From Acidimicrobiia bacterium (GTDB taxonomy: Bacteria > Acidobacteriota > Vicinamibacteria > Vicinamibacterales > CAVVIG01): a DNA stretch of 64,000 nt. The DNA is taken from contig VFZL01000006.1 in NCBI GenBank assembly GCA_016871175.1, forward strand, positions 62,001 through 126,000. Reading direction: 5' to 3'. Made by a program: the position numbers and the translations under genes. Shown piece by piece: positions 44,048-55,230 of this stretch; position 1 is the first letter of the stretch; every line of letters begins with the position of its first letter. The notes beneath the pieces were generated by a model, which saw only the letters and a list, made by a program, of their open reading frames with translations, did not search any database and was not told where the DNA came from.

Positions 44048-44986
44048 CTACAGTGAAAGGCGACTGAAGAGCATCCGCGCACGGTCGCCGTCGGCCGCGA
44101 TCTGGGCTCTCAACGCTTCGATCGACTCGAACCGACGTTCGTCTCGAAGGCGCTGCACGAAGCCAATCCGGAGCGTCTGTCCGTAGAGGTGCTCATCCAG
44201 ATCGAAGATGTGCGTTTCGATCGACACCCGGCCGGACGTGTCGACGGTGGGCCGCAGCCCGATATTGGTCACCGACGCGTGCACCGCGCTGCCCAACGTC
44301 GCCGTCGTCGCATATACGCCATCGGGCGGGAGCAGCTCGTTGGCGGTGGTCAGATTGGCGGTCGGAAATCCCATGCTCCGGCCTCGCTTGACGCCCTCCA
44401 CGACCACCCCGTCGACGTAGTACTGGTGGCCGAGCAACGCGCCAGCCTCGTCCACTCGCCCCTCGCCCAGGAGCCGACGGACGCGCGTGCTGCTGACCAC
44501 AAAGTCCTTGTAGCGAATGGGATCGATCTTCTCGGCGCGAAATCCGTAGCGACTGCCGAGCGTCCGCAGCAATGAGAAGTTGCCGGCCCGATCGTGTCCG
44601 AAGAGGAAGTTGGCGCCGACCCAGACGTCGGCCACTCGCAACCAGTCGACGAGTACTCGCTGCACGAACGTGTCGGGATCCCATCGTGACAGATCCGGCG
44701 TGAAACGGACGATCGCCGCTCCCTGGACACCAGTTCCTTCGATCGCCTCCAGCTTCTGCGCGGTGCTCATGATGAGCGGTGGGGCCTTGTCCGGCCGAAC
44801 CACACGCGGCGGGTGCGGGTCGAAGGTCATGACGATGGGCGTGGCGCCGCGTTCGGAGGCGACGCGGCAGACACGCTCGAGAATCTTTCGGTGACCACGA
44901 TGCACGCCGTCGAAGTTTCCGAGGGCCAGCACGGGCTGCGCCCACCGCGGAGGGCGGGGATCATCAGGGAAATGGATAACGTCCAT
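44048..44986 (-). CDS. ribF: Bifunctional riboflavin kinase/FMN adenylyltransferase
   Basis: Makes FMN and then FAD from riboflavin. The N-terminal adenylyltransferase domain shows LALGNFDGVHRGHRKILE with the HIGH-like HRGH, and a later ISSTRVR-like motif (VVSSTRVRRLL). The C-terminal kinase domain follows, with RGRSMGFPTANL, TNIGLRPTVD and ETHIFDLDEHLYG. Length 312 is normal. Its ATG shares one base with the preceding MBL hydrolase stop (TGATG), so the two genes are coupled. Confidence 0.95.
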   Translation of the reverse strand: MDVIHFPDDPRPPRWAQPVLALGNFDGVHRGHRKILERVCRVASERGATPIVMTFDPHPPRVVRPDKAPPLIMSTAQKLEAIEGTGVQGAAIVRFTPDLSRWDPDTFVQRVLVDWLRVADVWVGANFLFGHDRAGNFSLLRTLGSRYGFRAEKIDPIRYKDFVVSSTRVRRLLGEGRVDEAGALLGHQYYVDGVVVEGVKRGRSMGFPTANLTTANELLPPDGVYATTATLGSAVHASVTNIGLRPTVDTSGRVSIETHIFDLDEHLYGQTLRIGFVQRLRDERRFESIEALRAQIAADGDRARMLFSRLSL

Positions 44987-45795
44987 CAGGCCGACACGAT
45001 CAGCCCATCATAGGCCAACTCGACACCGGCGGGCAGCGACGAACAGGTCGCAGCGTGCGGCAGGTCGTGGCACATGTGCGTGAAGTACGTGCGGCTCGGC
45101 GACAGCCTCGCGACCACCGCCAGCGCCTCGTCGACGTTGAAGTGAGTTGGATGCTTCCGGCGCCGAAGTGCGTCGAGGATCAGCACCTCGACACCCTGGA
45201 GTAACGGCCACGATGCGTCGGGGATGGCGCTGCAGTCGGTGAGATACGCGAATCGGCCGACGCGAAACCCAAGCACCGGACGTTGCCCGTGCCAGAGGGG
45301 CACCGGGACAATCTCGACTCCACCCAGGCAGAACGCGCCGCCAATTCGAAATGCCACCAACCGCGGGATGCCCCCGGCAGGCTCCGTCGACATCGAGAAG
45401 ATGTAGGCGAACGTGCGTTTGAGGTCACTCAGCGTTTGTGCGTCGGCGAGGAACGGGATCGGTTGCTGTTGCAGCACGTTGAAGCGACGGACCTCATCGA
45501 GACCGAGGATGTGGTCGGCGTGGCTGTGCGTGAACAGAATCGCGTCCACCCGCCGGACCCCGTGAGCCAGCGCTTGCGACCGCAGATCGGTGGACGTATC
45601 GACCAAAATGGATCGCACGCTGGCCGCGCAGGCGGACCCCAGGGTCTCGTCGGGCGGTGTCTCAATCTCGATGAGAATCGACGGTCTGGTACGCCGATCG
45701 CGCGGATCGTCAGATCGACAGACGGCGCACTCGCACCCGATCATCGGGACGCCGTGTGACGTGCCACTCCCGAGAACGGTCACCTTCAGGTTCAA
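44986..45795 (-). CDS. MBL-fold metallo-hydrolase, PhnP-like
   Basis: A 269-residue metallo-beta-lactamase-fold enzyme. VTVLGSGTSHGVPMIGCECAVC contains the GTSxGxP and CxxC pattern of PhnP-type phosphodiesterases, followed by RTRPSILI. The zinc site is FTHSHADHILGLDEVR (HxHxDH). YLTDCSAIPD and a final FTHMCHDLPH add the remaining ligands. PhnP acts on cyclic phosphates. The true substrate here is not known. It overlaps DUF1844 upstream by four bases and ribF downstream by one. Confidence 0.88.
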   Translation of the reverse strand: MNLKVTVLGSGTSHGVPMIGCECAVCRSDDPRDRRTRPSILIEIETPPDETLGSACAASVRSILVDTSTDLRSQALAHGVRRVDAILFTHSHADHILGLDEVRRFNVLQQQPIPFLADAQTLSDLKRTFAYIFSMSTEPAGGIPRLVAFRIGGAFCLGGVEIVPVPLWHGQRPVLGFRVGRFAYLTDCSAIPDASWPLLQGVEVLILDALRRRKHPTHFNVDEALAVVARLSPSRTYFTHMCHDLPHAATCSSLPAGVELAYDGLIVSA

Positions 45796-46052
45796 CGATT
45801 CGCTTCCCCAGCCGCCCGTGCGTAGCGAAGGCGGAGCTCGTAGAGCACCTGATCGAGTACCTGCCGCTCCTCCGCCGAAAGGTTTCCCTTCGTCTTCTGC
45901 TCGAGCAGAGACAGGATCTCGATCATCTGCGACGCGCCTTCGAGGTTCGGTTCCGTGCGTGCACCCGTCTCAGGATTCGACATGTCACCGAAATGAATCG
46001 CCGCGGAGCTCGCGAGCGAGAGGACGAACGTCGTGAACGCCAAGCCTGCCAT
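45792..46052 (-). CDS. DUF1844 protein
   Basis: An 86-residue protein of the DUF1844 family, characteristic of Acidobacteriota and some deltaproteobacteria. FTTFVLSLASSAAIHFGD, NPETG and LLEQKTKGNLSAEERQVLDQVLYELRLRY are family hallmarks. No function is established. It is first in a unit with the PhnP-like hydrolase and ribF. A TATTAT box (46061-46066) lies eight bases before the start and overlaps the divergent mazG promoter region. Confidence 0.85.
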   Translation of the reverse strand: MAGLAFTTFVLSLASSAAIHFGDMSNPETGARTEPNLEGASQMIEILSLLEQKTKGNLSAEERQVLDQVLYELRLRYARAAGEANR

Positions 46053-46059
46053 GCAGCTT

Positions 46060-46067
46060 GATAATAT
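46060..46067. promoter_or_regulatory. Divergent overlapping -10 boxes between DUF1844 gene and mazG
   Basis: The AT-rich GATAATAT stretch reads TATTAT on the minus strand, eight bases before the DUF1844 start. On the plus strand it reads GATAAT/TAATAT, 11-13 bases before the mazG ATG. Both promoters must share the same 26-base gap. Confidence 0.45.
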
Positions 46068-46078
46068 GACATCCCACC

Positions 46079-46897
46079 ATGTCGAATGCAGCCGACGAGT
46101 TCCAACGTCTCATCGCCATCGTCGCCCGCTTGCGCGCCCCCGATGGGTGTCCGTGGGACCGCGAGCAGACGATCGACACCCTGAAGCCGTATGTGCTCGA
46201 GGAGACGTACGAGGTCCTCGAGGCGATCGACGCCCACGACCACGCGGCGTTGCGCGATGAGCTTGGGGATTTCCTGTTCGAGGCAGTCTTCGTCGCCCAA
46301 CTCGAAGCCGAGGCTGGCCATTTCACGATTGCCGACTCGGTCAAGAGCGTGGCCGACAAGCTCGTGCGGCGTCATCCGCATGTCTTCAAGCGCGAGCAGG
46401 GCGAGCCGGGACTCGACACGGCGCACCAGGTCCGCACGCGCTGGGAGGAGATCAAGGCTCAGGAGCAACGCGACCAGCCCAAGCCCAAGACGCTGCTGAG
46501 TGGTGTCCCGGAAGGACTGCCCGCTTTGCTGCGGGCCTACCAGATCGGTGTGCGGTGCGGTTCCGTGGGATTCGACTGGGCGAAAGCAGCCGACGTGAGT
46601 GTGAAGATCCAAGAGGAGGTCGACGAGGTGCGCGAGGTCCTGGCCACCGCTCCGATGGATCTCGCGAGAGCGGAGGAAGAGATCGGCGACCTCCTGTTTG
46701 CGATCGCCAACTTGGCCCGAAAGCTCTGCGTCGAGCCCGAGACGGCCCTCCGGAAGGCTAACGCCAAGTTCACCAGGCGTTTCACGGCCATGGAGACGCG
46801 AATCGCGGGCACGGGCCGCAAGATGCCCGACATGAGCCTCGACGAGCTCGAGGACGAGTGGCGGCTCGTGAAAGCCCAGCGAGCCGAGCGTCGCTGA
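46079..46897 (+). CDS. mazG: Nucleoside triphosphate pyrophosphohydrolase MazG
   Basis: Hydrolyses NTPs to NMPs and pyrophosphate, cleaning damaged nucleotides and lowering (p)ppGpp. The 272-residue protein has two tandem MazG domains. The first contains LRAPDGCPWDREQTIDTLKP, then EETYEVLEAI and ELGDFLFE (ExxE..ExxD metal motif). The second contains KIQEEVDEVREVLAT and AEEEIGDLLFAIANLAR. Length matches E. coli MazG. It is not linked to mazEF here. Convergent with comEC. Confidence 0.95.
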   Translation: MSNAADEFQRLIAIVARLRAPDGCPWDREQTIDTLKPYVLEETYEVLEAIDAHDHAALRDELGDFLFEAVFVAQLEAEAGHFTIADSVKSVADKLVRRHPHVFKREQGEPGLDTAHQVRTRWEEIKAQEQRDQPKPKTLLSGVPEGLPALLRAYQIGVRCGSVGFDWAKAADVSVKIQEEVDEVREVLATAPMDLARAEEEIGDLLFAIANLARKLCVEPETALRKANAKFTRRFTAMETRIAGTGRKMPDMSLDELEDEWRLVKAQRAERR

Positions 46898-46908
46898 TGT
46901 TCATCAGC
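46893..46908. terminator. Palindrome spanning the stop codons of mazG and comEC
   Basis: GCTGATG-TT-CATCAGC is a perfect palindrome. As RNA a five-pair stem with a TGTTCA loop is possible in either transcript. The TGA of each convergent gene lies in an arm. It may be a weak bidirectional terminator. Confidence 0.35.
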
Positions 46909-48089
46909 AGCCAACGCCCACCTCAGAGTACACTGTCGAGCCTCCGTTCACCGTGTGGACAACGAGGTCCGCCCCGTCCGTGTCGATGCTGATTCCTCCG
47001 TCGCGGTCGGTCCGGTACATGGCAGCACCGACGGACTCATACCGCGCGAGCACGGCCGGAGCAGGATGACCGAACGGGTTGTTGCGACCGGCGCTCACCA
47101 CTGCAATCGTGGGCCGCAGCTGTGAGAGCCAGCGCTCGCTGCTCGAAGATGCACTGCCGTGGCGTGCAACCTTCAGGACGCGTAATCGAGCTGGCTCGAA
47201 CTGCCCACCGATCTCGGCTTCAACGTCTCGGCCGATGTCACCAGGCAGAACGATCGACACGTCGCGCCAGCGCAGCTCGATCACGATCGAATCGTTGTTC
47301 CGCGGATCCTGACGCTCCCAATCTGGCCGCGTTGGATGGTGCACGATGACTCCGACTCCGTCGATCGAGGTCTCGTCCGCCCGCTGTATGGTGGTCCAGC
47401 GGGCACCCACCGCATCCGCCACGAGCCGGATCGCCTGCAGCGTCGGCGAGCGCGGCGCTCTTGACGGAGCCAATCAGCGTGATGCCTCGACGGGCCAGGG
47501 CGCGTTCCTCGTCAAGGGCGCCCGCATTGCGGTAGGTCGTCGGCCGCCGCAGCCACGTCGGCATCGCGACGGTGCGACCCGCCCGCCAGTGGTGAGCAGC
47601 CGCGGCTGCCAGCTCCCCGGCTACCGCAATCCGTACCCCGCCTCGTACAGCGCGAACCCCGCGGTCCTCCATCCACGCGCTGTGCCGTGCGCTGCCGCGG
47701 GCCAGGATCCGGATCGCGGTCACGTCCAGCTCGAGGACCACCGACTCGTCGCCAACCGCCGCGTCGGTGGCCAGCGCCCCGGTGACGATCGCTTGCAGTC
47801 CCTCCGCGTCACCCGACGCGACCGTGTCGTCGAACGCCTGCCGTAGGGGCGGTCGTAAGGCGCCCTGCACCGCGTGCACCGCCAACAATCCGCCGCCGCC
47901 GACGAACGCCACCGCCACGCCCGCGACGACGACGCGCGCCCATGCGCCCCGCATGCCAGCACAGACCGCCGACAACCCGAGCCAGAGCAGCGCCAGAGCC
48001 ATGGGCTGCACGAACAACTCGGAGAGCGCAAGTCCACTGGCGATCCCGCCAATCAACGAGACTACGGGAGCGAGCGTGGCCACGCGCAT
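46904..48089 (-). pseudogene. comEC: comEC DNA-uptake channel gene lacking its central membrane domain
   Basis: ComEC forms the inner-membrane DNA channel for natural transformation and is normally 700-850 residues. Here the N-terminal DUF4131 part is present (MRVATLAPVVSLIGGIASGL to GITLIGSVKSAA, about 210 residues). The C-terminal end of the MBL-like domain is also present, in another frame (LQAIRLVADAVGARWTTIQR, DSIVIELRWRDVSIVLPGDI, LKVARHGSASSSS). The whole Competence domain and the HxHxDH start of the MBL domain are missing. The junction lies around 47,410-47,470. The missing part would be about 450 codons. Such a protein cannot form the channel. Confidence 0.87.
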
Positions 48090-48242
48090 AAGCGTGGCCA
48101 GAGCAAGAAATGGAGCACGGGCGGCCTACAGTGTCCGCGCGTGACGCAATCACGTATCGCCCTGATCGACAGCGGGATGCGGCCGAGTCGTCTCGTCTCG
48201 CGAGTCGGATCCGCCGACGAAGTCGCAGAATCTGCCGACGCC

Positions 48243-51200
48243 CTAGGCCCTGCTGGTGGCGATTCCTGCGTGGTACTCCTGCAGCGCACGCGCTCCGACG
48301 CCTTGCTGCCGCATCGCACGAATCGCGCTGACGGCGGCCGCCGCACCCGTCAGCGTGGTGATGCAGGGCACACCGTGCATCATCGCAGCGCGTCGTACGG
48401 CACGATCGTCGAAGAACGATTCGCGCCCGAGCGGCGTGTTCACGATGAGATCGATTTCCCGGTTGACGATCTCATCGGCGACGTTCGGTCGCCCTTCGTT
48501 CACCTTGTAGACGATGTCGACATCAAGTCCGTACGATCGGAGGAACGCCGCCGTGCCTCGCGTTGCCAGGAGGCGAAACCCGAGCTCGGCCAAGTCACGA
48601 GCAATCGGCAGGACGTTGGGCTTGTCGTCGTTGTTCACGCTCAAGAACGCCGTGCCAGCGTCGGGCAACCGCTGGCCCACCGACAACTGAGCTTTCGCGA
48701 ACGCCACACCAAAGGTGTTCGCACCGCCCATCACCTCGCCCGTGGACTTCATCTCAGGACCAAGGATGGTGTCGACGCCTGGGAACCGGACGAAGGGAAA
48801 CACCGGGCTCTTCACGAAGACACCGGACACCTCGATGTCCTTCGTCAGCCCGAGTTGTGCCAACGTCTTCCCCGTCATGACACGCGCGGCCACCTTTGCC
48901 AGCGGCACACCGCTCGCCTTGGACAGATACGGCACGGTCCGGGACGCGCGCGGATTGACCTCGAGGACGTACACCACATCGTCCTTCGTGGCATATTGCA
49001 CGTTCATCAGTCCGACGACCTTGAGCGACTTCGCGATGCGGCGCGTGTACTCGCGAATCGTGTTCAGGTGTCGCTCGGGACAGATGAACGGCGGGACCAC
49101 GCACGAGCTGTCGCCGGAGTGAATCCCCGCTTCCTCGATGTGCTCCATGATGCCGCCGATGATGACCTCCCCGGTCGCATCGGCCACGGCGTCCACATCG
49201 AACTCGAACGCGTCCTCGAGGAACTTATCGATGAGAATCGGATTCTCGGGTGACGCGTCGAGCGCTTGCGTCATGTAGCGATCGAGCGTCGCCATGTCGT
49301 AGACGATCGCCATGGCTCGTCCGCCCAACACATACGAGGGGCGCACCACGACCGGGAACCCGATGTTCGAAGCGACGTTCCGCGCCTCGTCTCGGGTTGT
49401 CGCCGTACCGCTGACCGGCTGCGGAATGTCGAGCTCCTGGAGCAGCGCCGAAAAGCGTCGTCGGTCCTCGGCCAGGTCGATGGAATCCGGCGAGGTCCCG
49501 AGAATCTTGACACCCGCCGCCTGCAGCGCCAACGACAGCTTCAGCGGCGTCTGTCCGCCGAACTGCACCAAACACGCCACCTCTCCGCCAGCGCTGCGCT
49601 CGGTCTCGATGACGTCCATCACGTCCTCAAACGTCAGCGGCTGGAAATACAGACGATCGGCCGTGTCGTAGTCGGTCGACACCGTCTCCGGATTGCAGTT
49701 GATCATCACGGTCTCGAATCCTTCTTCGCGAAGGGCGAAGGCCGCGTGACAACAACAATAGTCGAACTCGATGCCCTGGCCGATTCGGTTCGGCCCGCTG
49801 CCCAGGATGACGATCTTGTGGCGGCCGGTCGGGTTCGCCTCGCACGAGGGCTCGTAGGAGCTGTACATGTACGGCGTGAACGACTCGAACTCCGCGGCGC
49901 AGGTGTCCACTCGCTTGTAGACCGCTTTGAGGTTCTGCGTCTGCCGCCACGTGCGGACCGCGGTCTCCGCTGAGCCGGTCGCCAGCGCGATCTCCGCGTC
50001 ACCGAAGCCCGCTCGCTTCAGCCGCCGCATGTCCTCGTCCTCGAGACGCGCCAGACCGAGCTTCTTGGCGCCCTTGCGGAGCTCCGCGATTTCAGCGAAC
50101 TGGCACAGGAACCACGGATCCATCTTCGTGAGCTCGTGGATCTGCTCCACCGCCCAGCCGCGAGCCAACGCCCGGAACACGTCCCACATCCGACGGTCGT
50201 GCGGCACCGACAGCCGCTTGCGAAGCGCCGCGTCGTCCTCGTTCGCAGCCGCCCTGGCGGCCGCTCCGCGCGGACGCGGCATGGTGGCCGCCGCGGCCGC
50301 GTCCGCCTCGGCGTCCGAGAAGAGTAGGCCACTCTTGCCCAACTCGAGCGAACGGATGCCCTTCATGAAGGCTTCCTTGAAGGTTCGCCCGATGGCCATC
50401 ACCTCCCCCACCGACTTCATCTGTGTCGTCAGTGTGCGGTCGGCCTGCGGGAACTTCTCGAAGTTCCAGCGGGGGATCTTGACCACCACGTAGTCGATCG
50501 TCGGCTCGAAGGAGGCCGGCGTGACACGTGTGATGTCGTTGGGGATCTCGTCGAGGTGATAGCCCAGCGCGAGCTTGGCCGCGATTTTCGCAATCGGGAA
50601 CCCGGTGGCCTTCGAGGCCAGCGCAGACGACCGCGACACGCGCGGGTTCATCTCGATCACGATCATGCGACCGTTAACCGGGTTGACCGCGAACTGGATG
50701 TTGGAGCCACCGGTCTCGACGCCAACCTTCCTGATGATCAGCCGCGCCGCGTCCCGCATGCGCTGGTACTCTTTGTCGCTCAACGTCATGATCGGCGCCA
50801 CGGTGATGCTGTCGCCCGTGTGCACACCCATGGGGTCGACGTTCTCGATCGTGCAGATGACCACGAAGTTGTCCGCGACGTCGCGCATCACCTCGAGCTC
50901 GAATTCCTTCCACCCGATGACCGACTCCTCGACCAACACCTCGTGCACCGGGCTCATGTCGAGACCGCGCTGCACGATGTCTCGAAATTCCTCGACGTTG
51001 TAGGCGATGCCGCCACCCACGCCGCCCAGCGTGAACGATGGCCGGATGACGAGTGGAAAGCCCAGCGACTGAGCCAGGACGTTGGCTTCGTCGAAGGTCT
51101 TGACCACGCCGCTCTGCGGGACGTCGAGACCGATCGACCGCATCGCGTCCTTGAACAGTTGTCGGTCCTCCGCAATCTTGATCGCTTCAATCGACGCCCC

Positions 51201-51548
51201 GATCAGCCGGACGTTGTACTTCTCCAGGACGCCGGCCTGTGCTAGGTCGACCGCCAGGTTGAGCGCCGTCTGGCCTCCGACCGTGGGCAGCACCGCGTCG
51301 GGCCGCTCGCGCGCGATGATCGATTCGAGCACCTCCACCGTCAGCGGCTCGACGTACGTCCGGTCGGCCAGCTCGGGGTCGGTCATAATCGTGGCGGGAT
51401 TGCTGTTGACGAGCACCACCTCGAGTCCTTCCGCACGCAAGGCCTTGCACGCCTGCGATCCGGAGTAGTCGAATTCGCAGGCCTGACCGATGACGATCGG
51501 GCCCGACCCGATCACCAGGACACGCTTGATATCGGTTCTCCGTGGCAT
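48243..51548 (-). CDS. carB: Carbamoyl-phosphate synthase large subunit
   Basis: Makes carbamoyl phosphate from bicarbonate, ammonia and two ATP for arginine and pyrimidine synthesis. The 1,101-residue protein has the duplicated ATP-grasp domains ([19 protein letters not shown] in the first half and [17 protein letters not shown] in the second). It also has [20 protein letters not shown] and [20 protein letters not shown], and ends with the MGS-like allosteric domain ([20 protein letters not shown]). An alanine-rich insertion near residue 400-415 lengthens it slightly. It starts three bases after the carA stop. Confident. Confidence 0.97.
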   Translation of the reverse strand: MPRRTDIKRVLVIGSGPIVIGQACEFDYSGSQACKALRAEGLEVVLVNSNPATIMTDPELADRTYVEPLTVEVLESIIARERPDAVLPTVGGQTALNLAVDLAQAGVLEKYNVRLIGASIEAIKIAEDRQLFKDAMRSIGLDVPQSGVVKTFDEANVLAQSLGFPLVIRPSFTLGGVGGGIAYNVEEFRDIVQRGLDMSPVHEVLVEESVIGWKEFELEVMRDVADNFVVICTIENVDPMGVHTGDSITVAPIMTLSDKEYQRMRDAARLIIRKVGVETGGSNIQFAVNPVNGRMIVIEMNPRVSRSSALASKATGFPIAKIAAKLALGYHLDEIPNDITRVTPASFEPTIDYVVVKIPRWNFEKFPQADRTLTTQMKSVGEVMAIGRTFKEAFMKGIRSLELGKSGLLFSDAEADAAAAATMPRPRGAAARAAANEDDAALRKRLSVPHDRRMWDVFRALARGWAVEQIHELTKMDPWFLCQFAEIAELRKGAKKLGLARLEDEDMRRLKRAGFGDAEIALATGSAETAVRTWRQTQNLKAVYKRVDTCAAEFESFTPYMYSSYEPSCEANPTGRHKIVILGSGPNRIGQGIEFDYCCCHAAFALREEGFETVMINCNPETVSTDYDTADRLYFQPLTFEDVMDVIETERSAGGEVACLVQFGGQTPLKLSLALQAAGVKILGTSPDSIDLAEDRRRFSALLQELDIPQPVSGTATTRDEARNVASNIGFPVVVRPSYVLGGRAMAIVYDMATLDRYMTQALDASPENPILIDKFLEDAFEFDVDAVADATGEVIIGGIMEHIEEAGIHSGDSSCVVPPFICPERHLNTIREYTRRIAKSLKVVGLMNVQYATKDDVVYVLEVNPRASRTVPYLSKASGVPLAKVAARVMTGKTLAQLGLTKDIEVSGVFVKSPVFPFVRFPGVDTILGPEMKSTGEVMGGANTFGVAFAKAQLSVGQRLPDAGTAFLSVNNDDKPNVLPIARDLAELGFRLLATRGTAAFLRSYGLDVDIVYKVNEGRPNVADEIVNREIDLIVNTPLGRESFFDDRAVRRAAMMHGVPCITTLTGAAAAVSAIRAMRQQGVGARALQEYHAGIATSRA

Positions 51549-51551
51549 CGC

Positions 51552-52712
51552 TCAGCCGCGCCCCTCAATCAACTCGATGAAGTCCGTAAACAGGTAGTCG
51601 GCGTCGTGCGGACCGGGCGACGCCTCCGGGTGATACTGCACCGAAAAGGCCGGCCGCGACCGGTGGCGCAAGCCCTCCACCGTTTCGTCGTAGAGATTGA
51701 TGTGCGTCACGGCCACGTCCTCCGGCAGGGTCGACGGGTCGACCGCGAAGCCATGGTTCTGGGAGGTGATTTCGATCCGCCCGGTCTCCAGCTTCTTGAC
51801 CGGATGATTGGCGCCACGATGGCCGAACTTCAACTTGTAGGTCGCGCCTCCCATCGCCAACCCAAGGATCTGATGCCCCAGGCAGATGCCGAAGGTCGGG
51901 ACATTGGCCGCAACGATCGCCCGTGCGTTCTCGATCGCGTATGACAGCGGCGCAGGATCCCCGGGGCCGTTGCTCAGGAAGACGCCGTCCGGCCTGGTCG
52001 CGAGGACCTCGGCCGCCGGCGCTGTGGCCGGGTACACGCGCACGTCGCAGTTGTGAGCCGTCAGCCGCCGCAGGATGTTCCACTTCATCCCGTAGTCGTA
52101 GGCGGCGATCTTCAGGCGTCGCTTCGCGAGACGGCCAGGCTCGACAGTGAACTCTCCCACGTCCTCACGGGGCCAGTCGAACGCCGCCTCGGTCGTCACG
52201 CCTCGGACGAGATCCGATCCTTCCATCTGCCGGACACCAGCCGCACGGGCCACCAACGTGTCCGGATTGAGACCCCAACCGGTCGCGATCACACCGCGCA
52301 TCACGCCGATAGATCGCAGCCGCCGTGTCAGATCCCGCGTGTCGATGCCCGCGATCGCCACGATGGCGTGACGGATGAGATAGTCGCGCAGCGTCCCATC
52401 GGCTCGCCAATTGCTCGCCACCGGGGATTCCTGGCGGATGACGAATCCGGCCGCCCGCACACCTCGCGACTCGACATCTTCGTCCGACACACCGTAGTTC
52501 CCGATCTCCGGGCACGTCATGGTCACGATCTGTCCGGAGTAGGACGGGTCGGTGAGAATCTCCTGGTATCCGCTCATGCTGGTGTTGAACACCACTTCAC
52601 CCTGCGCCTCGCCTTCAGCGCCAGCGGCGAAGCCGCGGTACCACGTGCCGTCCTCTAGGGCGAGCACGGCTTCCGTATGGTTGTTCGTGCTTGGTCGTGG
52701 GTATTTGGTCAC
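51552..52712 (-). CDS. carA: Carbamoyl-phosphate synthase small subunit
   Basis: The glutaminase subunit that supplies ammonia to CarB. The 386-residue protein has the N-terminal [19 protein letters not shown] and [19 protein letters not shown]. The class I amidotransferase domain follows with [20 protein letters not shown], the nucleophile [13 protein letters not shown], and HxE in [13 protein letters not shown]. Start is GTG. There is no attenuator or ARG-box that I can recognise in the 40 bases upstream of the gene. The kinase-like gene ends 39 bases before it. Confidence 0.97.
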   Translation of the reverse strand: MTKYPRPSTNNHTEAVLALEDGTWYRGFAAGAEGEAQGEVVFNTSMSGYQEILTDPSYSGQIVTMTCPEIGNYGVSDEDVESRGVRAAGFVIRQESPVASNWRADGTLRDYLIRHAIVAIAGIDTRDLTRRLRSIGVMRGVIATGWGLNPDTLVARAAGVRQMEGSDLVRGVTTEAAFDWPREDVGEFTVEPGRLAKRRLKIAAYDYGMKWNILRRLTAHNCDVRVYPATAPAAEVLATRPDGVFLSNGPGDPAPLSYAIENARAIVAANVPTFGICLGHQILGLAMGGATYKLKFGHRGANHPVKKLETGRIEITSQNHGFAVDPSTLPEDVAVTHINLYDETVEGLRHRSRPAFSVQYHPEASPGPHDADYLFTDFIELIEGRG

Positions 52713-52751
52713 GTTGTCGATGGTTCCGGGTCAGTGGTCGTTGGTCGCGCG

Positions 52752-55027
52752 CTACTGCTCGAGTGCGGCTGACACGCGGCGGTTCTCGCCTGCGGCGAGC
52801 TCCACCAGCCGCGACCATCCGCGGAAGCCCTCGAGCTCCAGGAATAGGGTGTGCTGGCCCACGCGCACGTTGTCGATCGTTGCGGGCGTCGTGCCGACGC
52901 GTCGGCCGTCGATGTAGATGGCGGCCCCGGAGGGACGCGAATCGACAATCAACACGCCGGCCCCACCGGTCGTCGCCGGCCGCGCCCCGACGACTTCGGC
53001 TCCACCCTCCGGCGTCGGACGTCCGCGCGGCGGCGTGAGATCGACCACGATCGACTGCGCGGGCTGTGAGGCGGACACCGTGACGCGACGTTCCTCCGGC
53101 CCATAGCCGGTCCGCGTCACCCTGACAGTATGCGATCCGAACGCGAGGGCCCGGAGCGTGAGGGGTGTCGCCCCCACGTCCTTGCCGTCGAGCTGTACCC
53201 GCGCTCCCGCCGGCGAGCTGCGTACCAGCAGCCGTCCCGATCGTCTGGGCGCCGATGGCGACGCGGCCGTTGCGGTTGCGCTGGACCGTGCCGGAGCGCG
53301 GTCCGCGCGTTTCGACGTGCCCGTGGACTCCGCACCACGGCGCGACTCCGCAGCGTTCGCCGTACTCGCAGGCGATTCGACACGGTCGGGGGCCAGTGTC
53401 GGCGCTGGCGCCGCGCCCGTGGTCGCGGTAGCAGCGGCCACTGGAGACGCCACACTCGGACTGGGCGGCTGCGCGGGTTGTGACGCGACGGTCGGCGCCG
53501 GCGGCGCGGACGTGGCGGTCGTGGTCTCTGCGGCCGGCGTCCGGGCCAGAACGTCCTCCCCACTGTCACGGCTGCTGAAGATGAAGAAGCCAACCGCGAT
53601 GCCCATGATGAGCCCCACCATCCACGCGAGCGGGATGGGCCAGACCGAGGAGGTCGCCGGTGTCAGGCCTGCCGGAGCCATCGCCGCTGGCGCACTCTGG
53701 GGACCGAGCGGGACGTCTGACAGTTGGCCGACGGCCGTGGCCCCGCCTGCCGTGCCGGCGGTGAGGGCCGTGCCAAGCGACGCCCGATGCCTCCCCCGCT
53801 CGCGGCGATCGGCGGTTGCGACCCGCCGGTCCGACCCATCTGCGCGGTGCGTCTCCAGACTTCGCTCCTCCCTCGTCACGACCGTGGCCTCCACGCTCGT
53901 GTCGGCCTTGAGGGCACGGTCAAGTTCGACGTCGACGTCGATGTCGGCCGCCGTCAGGCGATTGGCCGGAATCTTCCAGTCGGGGTTTGGGCGATCGCGG
54001 CGGCTCGGGGGCGTGGCGAGCGTCAACTCGCTATCGTCCTCGGCGCTGAAGGCGATCAACGGCCCGTCCAACGTGGCGGAGTCGCTCGACGCAGGGACGT
54101 CGCCAGGCAGCAGTGTCTCAGCCACGCCGCGGACTGGCTCGTCGAGCGGCAGACGGGCCTCGACCGGTGGCGGTGTCGGAGCTGGCGTGGACACGGCGTC
54201 AGGCGTGCGCAGAAGGTCGGCCACAGACTTGAGCGCTTCGGCAAACGCCGCGGCCGTGTCGTACCGGTCCTCGGGGCGCTCAGCCATCGCCTTCCTCAGA
54301 ACCTGGCCGAACGCGTGAAGCTCTGCCTTGGACCCGCCGAGCAGCGCGTCGAGTGCGGCCGGTCCTGCTGGCGCCCGGCCCGTGAGAATCTCCGTCGCGA
54401 GGAGGGCCAAGCTGTAGATGTCGGCACGACGGTCCCAGGCCGCCCCGTTCACGCGCTCGGGTGCGGCGTACGGCGCACGGGCCGGAGACGCCAGGCCGAT
54501 CACCTCCAGGGCTTGCGCGACGCCGAAGCCAGCGACACGCGAATCGTCGGCGGTGAGCAGCAGATCGCGTGGATGGAGCGAGCCGTGGTACACACCCTGG
54601 GCCGCAGCGGCGTCGAGGGCCCCGGCGACCTGCGTCACGACGCGCGCGGCGTCTGGAGGCGAGGTAGCGCCGAACTCACGTATGACCGCGTCGAGCGAGT
54701 CAGCCGCGGCAAAGTCCTGCGCGAGGTACGGTAATCCGTCGGCCAGGCCGGCCGCGACGGGCGCAGCCACCCCCGGATGGGTCAGGTCAAGGCCGACAAG
54801 ATCCTGGAGGCGAGCGACCAGCGCGTGTGCCTGCGCGGGCTCCAGGTTGAGTGCAAACACTTTCACCGCGACGAGTCGACCCTGGTCTGGATCGTACGCG
54901 CGATACACCGGCCCCAGCGCGCCTGACCCTGTTTGATGCAGCACGCGGAACGGGCCGAAGGCATCGGGCGATGCGGCACCGGTGTTTTCAGGCAGTTCAG
55001 GTGCTCCTCGAAGGAAGGCGCACGCAT
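52752..55027 (-). pseudogene. Membrane pseudokinase with two PEGA domains, one-base frameshift near the start
   Basis: About 758 residues. The ATG (MRAPSFEEHLNCLK) is joined to the main frame (NTGAASPDAFGPFRVLHQTG) if one A is added to the AAAA run near 54,985. The kinase-like domain has VAVKVF but no HRD (it reads HGSLHPRDLLL) and no DFG (it reads VAGFGVAQ). It keeps APYAAPERV and DIYSLALLATEIL. It is therefore a pseudokinase even if translated. A membrane helix lies near residues 460-485 (PLAWMVGLIMGIAVGFFIF). An alanine/proline linker follows, then two PEGA repeats (LLVRSSPAGARVQLDGKDVG and LIVDSRPSGAAIYIDGRRVG). Likely a surface-sensing scaffold. It may be functional if the shift is a sequence error. 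Confidence 0.85.
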
Positions 55028-55230
55028 CGTAACACCTGCCCGCGGCGCATTCAATGCGTTCGCGCAGGTTTCGCGTCGCACTCGCACACCTTCGCGACAA
55101 CCACGCCCAACCAGCCGAACGTGCGCGCGGCTGTGACCGACTCCGCTCGCTTAACGCTGACCAATCAAGCGCATAGCGGTGCCTTGCGACCTTGACAGTC
55201 CCATAATCGCTCTGCGAGAGTAGGCCATGG

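Noticed and set aside
46079-46897. mazG as part of a mazEF toxin-antitoxin module
   Set aside because: No mazE or mazF is adjacent. This is the two-domain housekeeping MazG, next to DUF1844 and comEC.
52673-52751. Riboswitch or PyrR-type attenuator before carA
   Set aside because: The gap is too short and shows no terminator/antiterminator pair.
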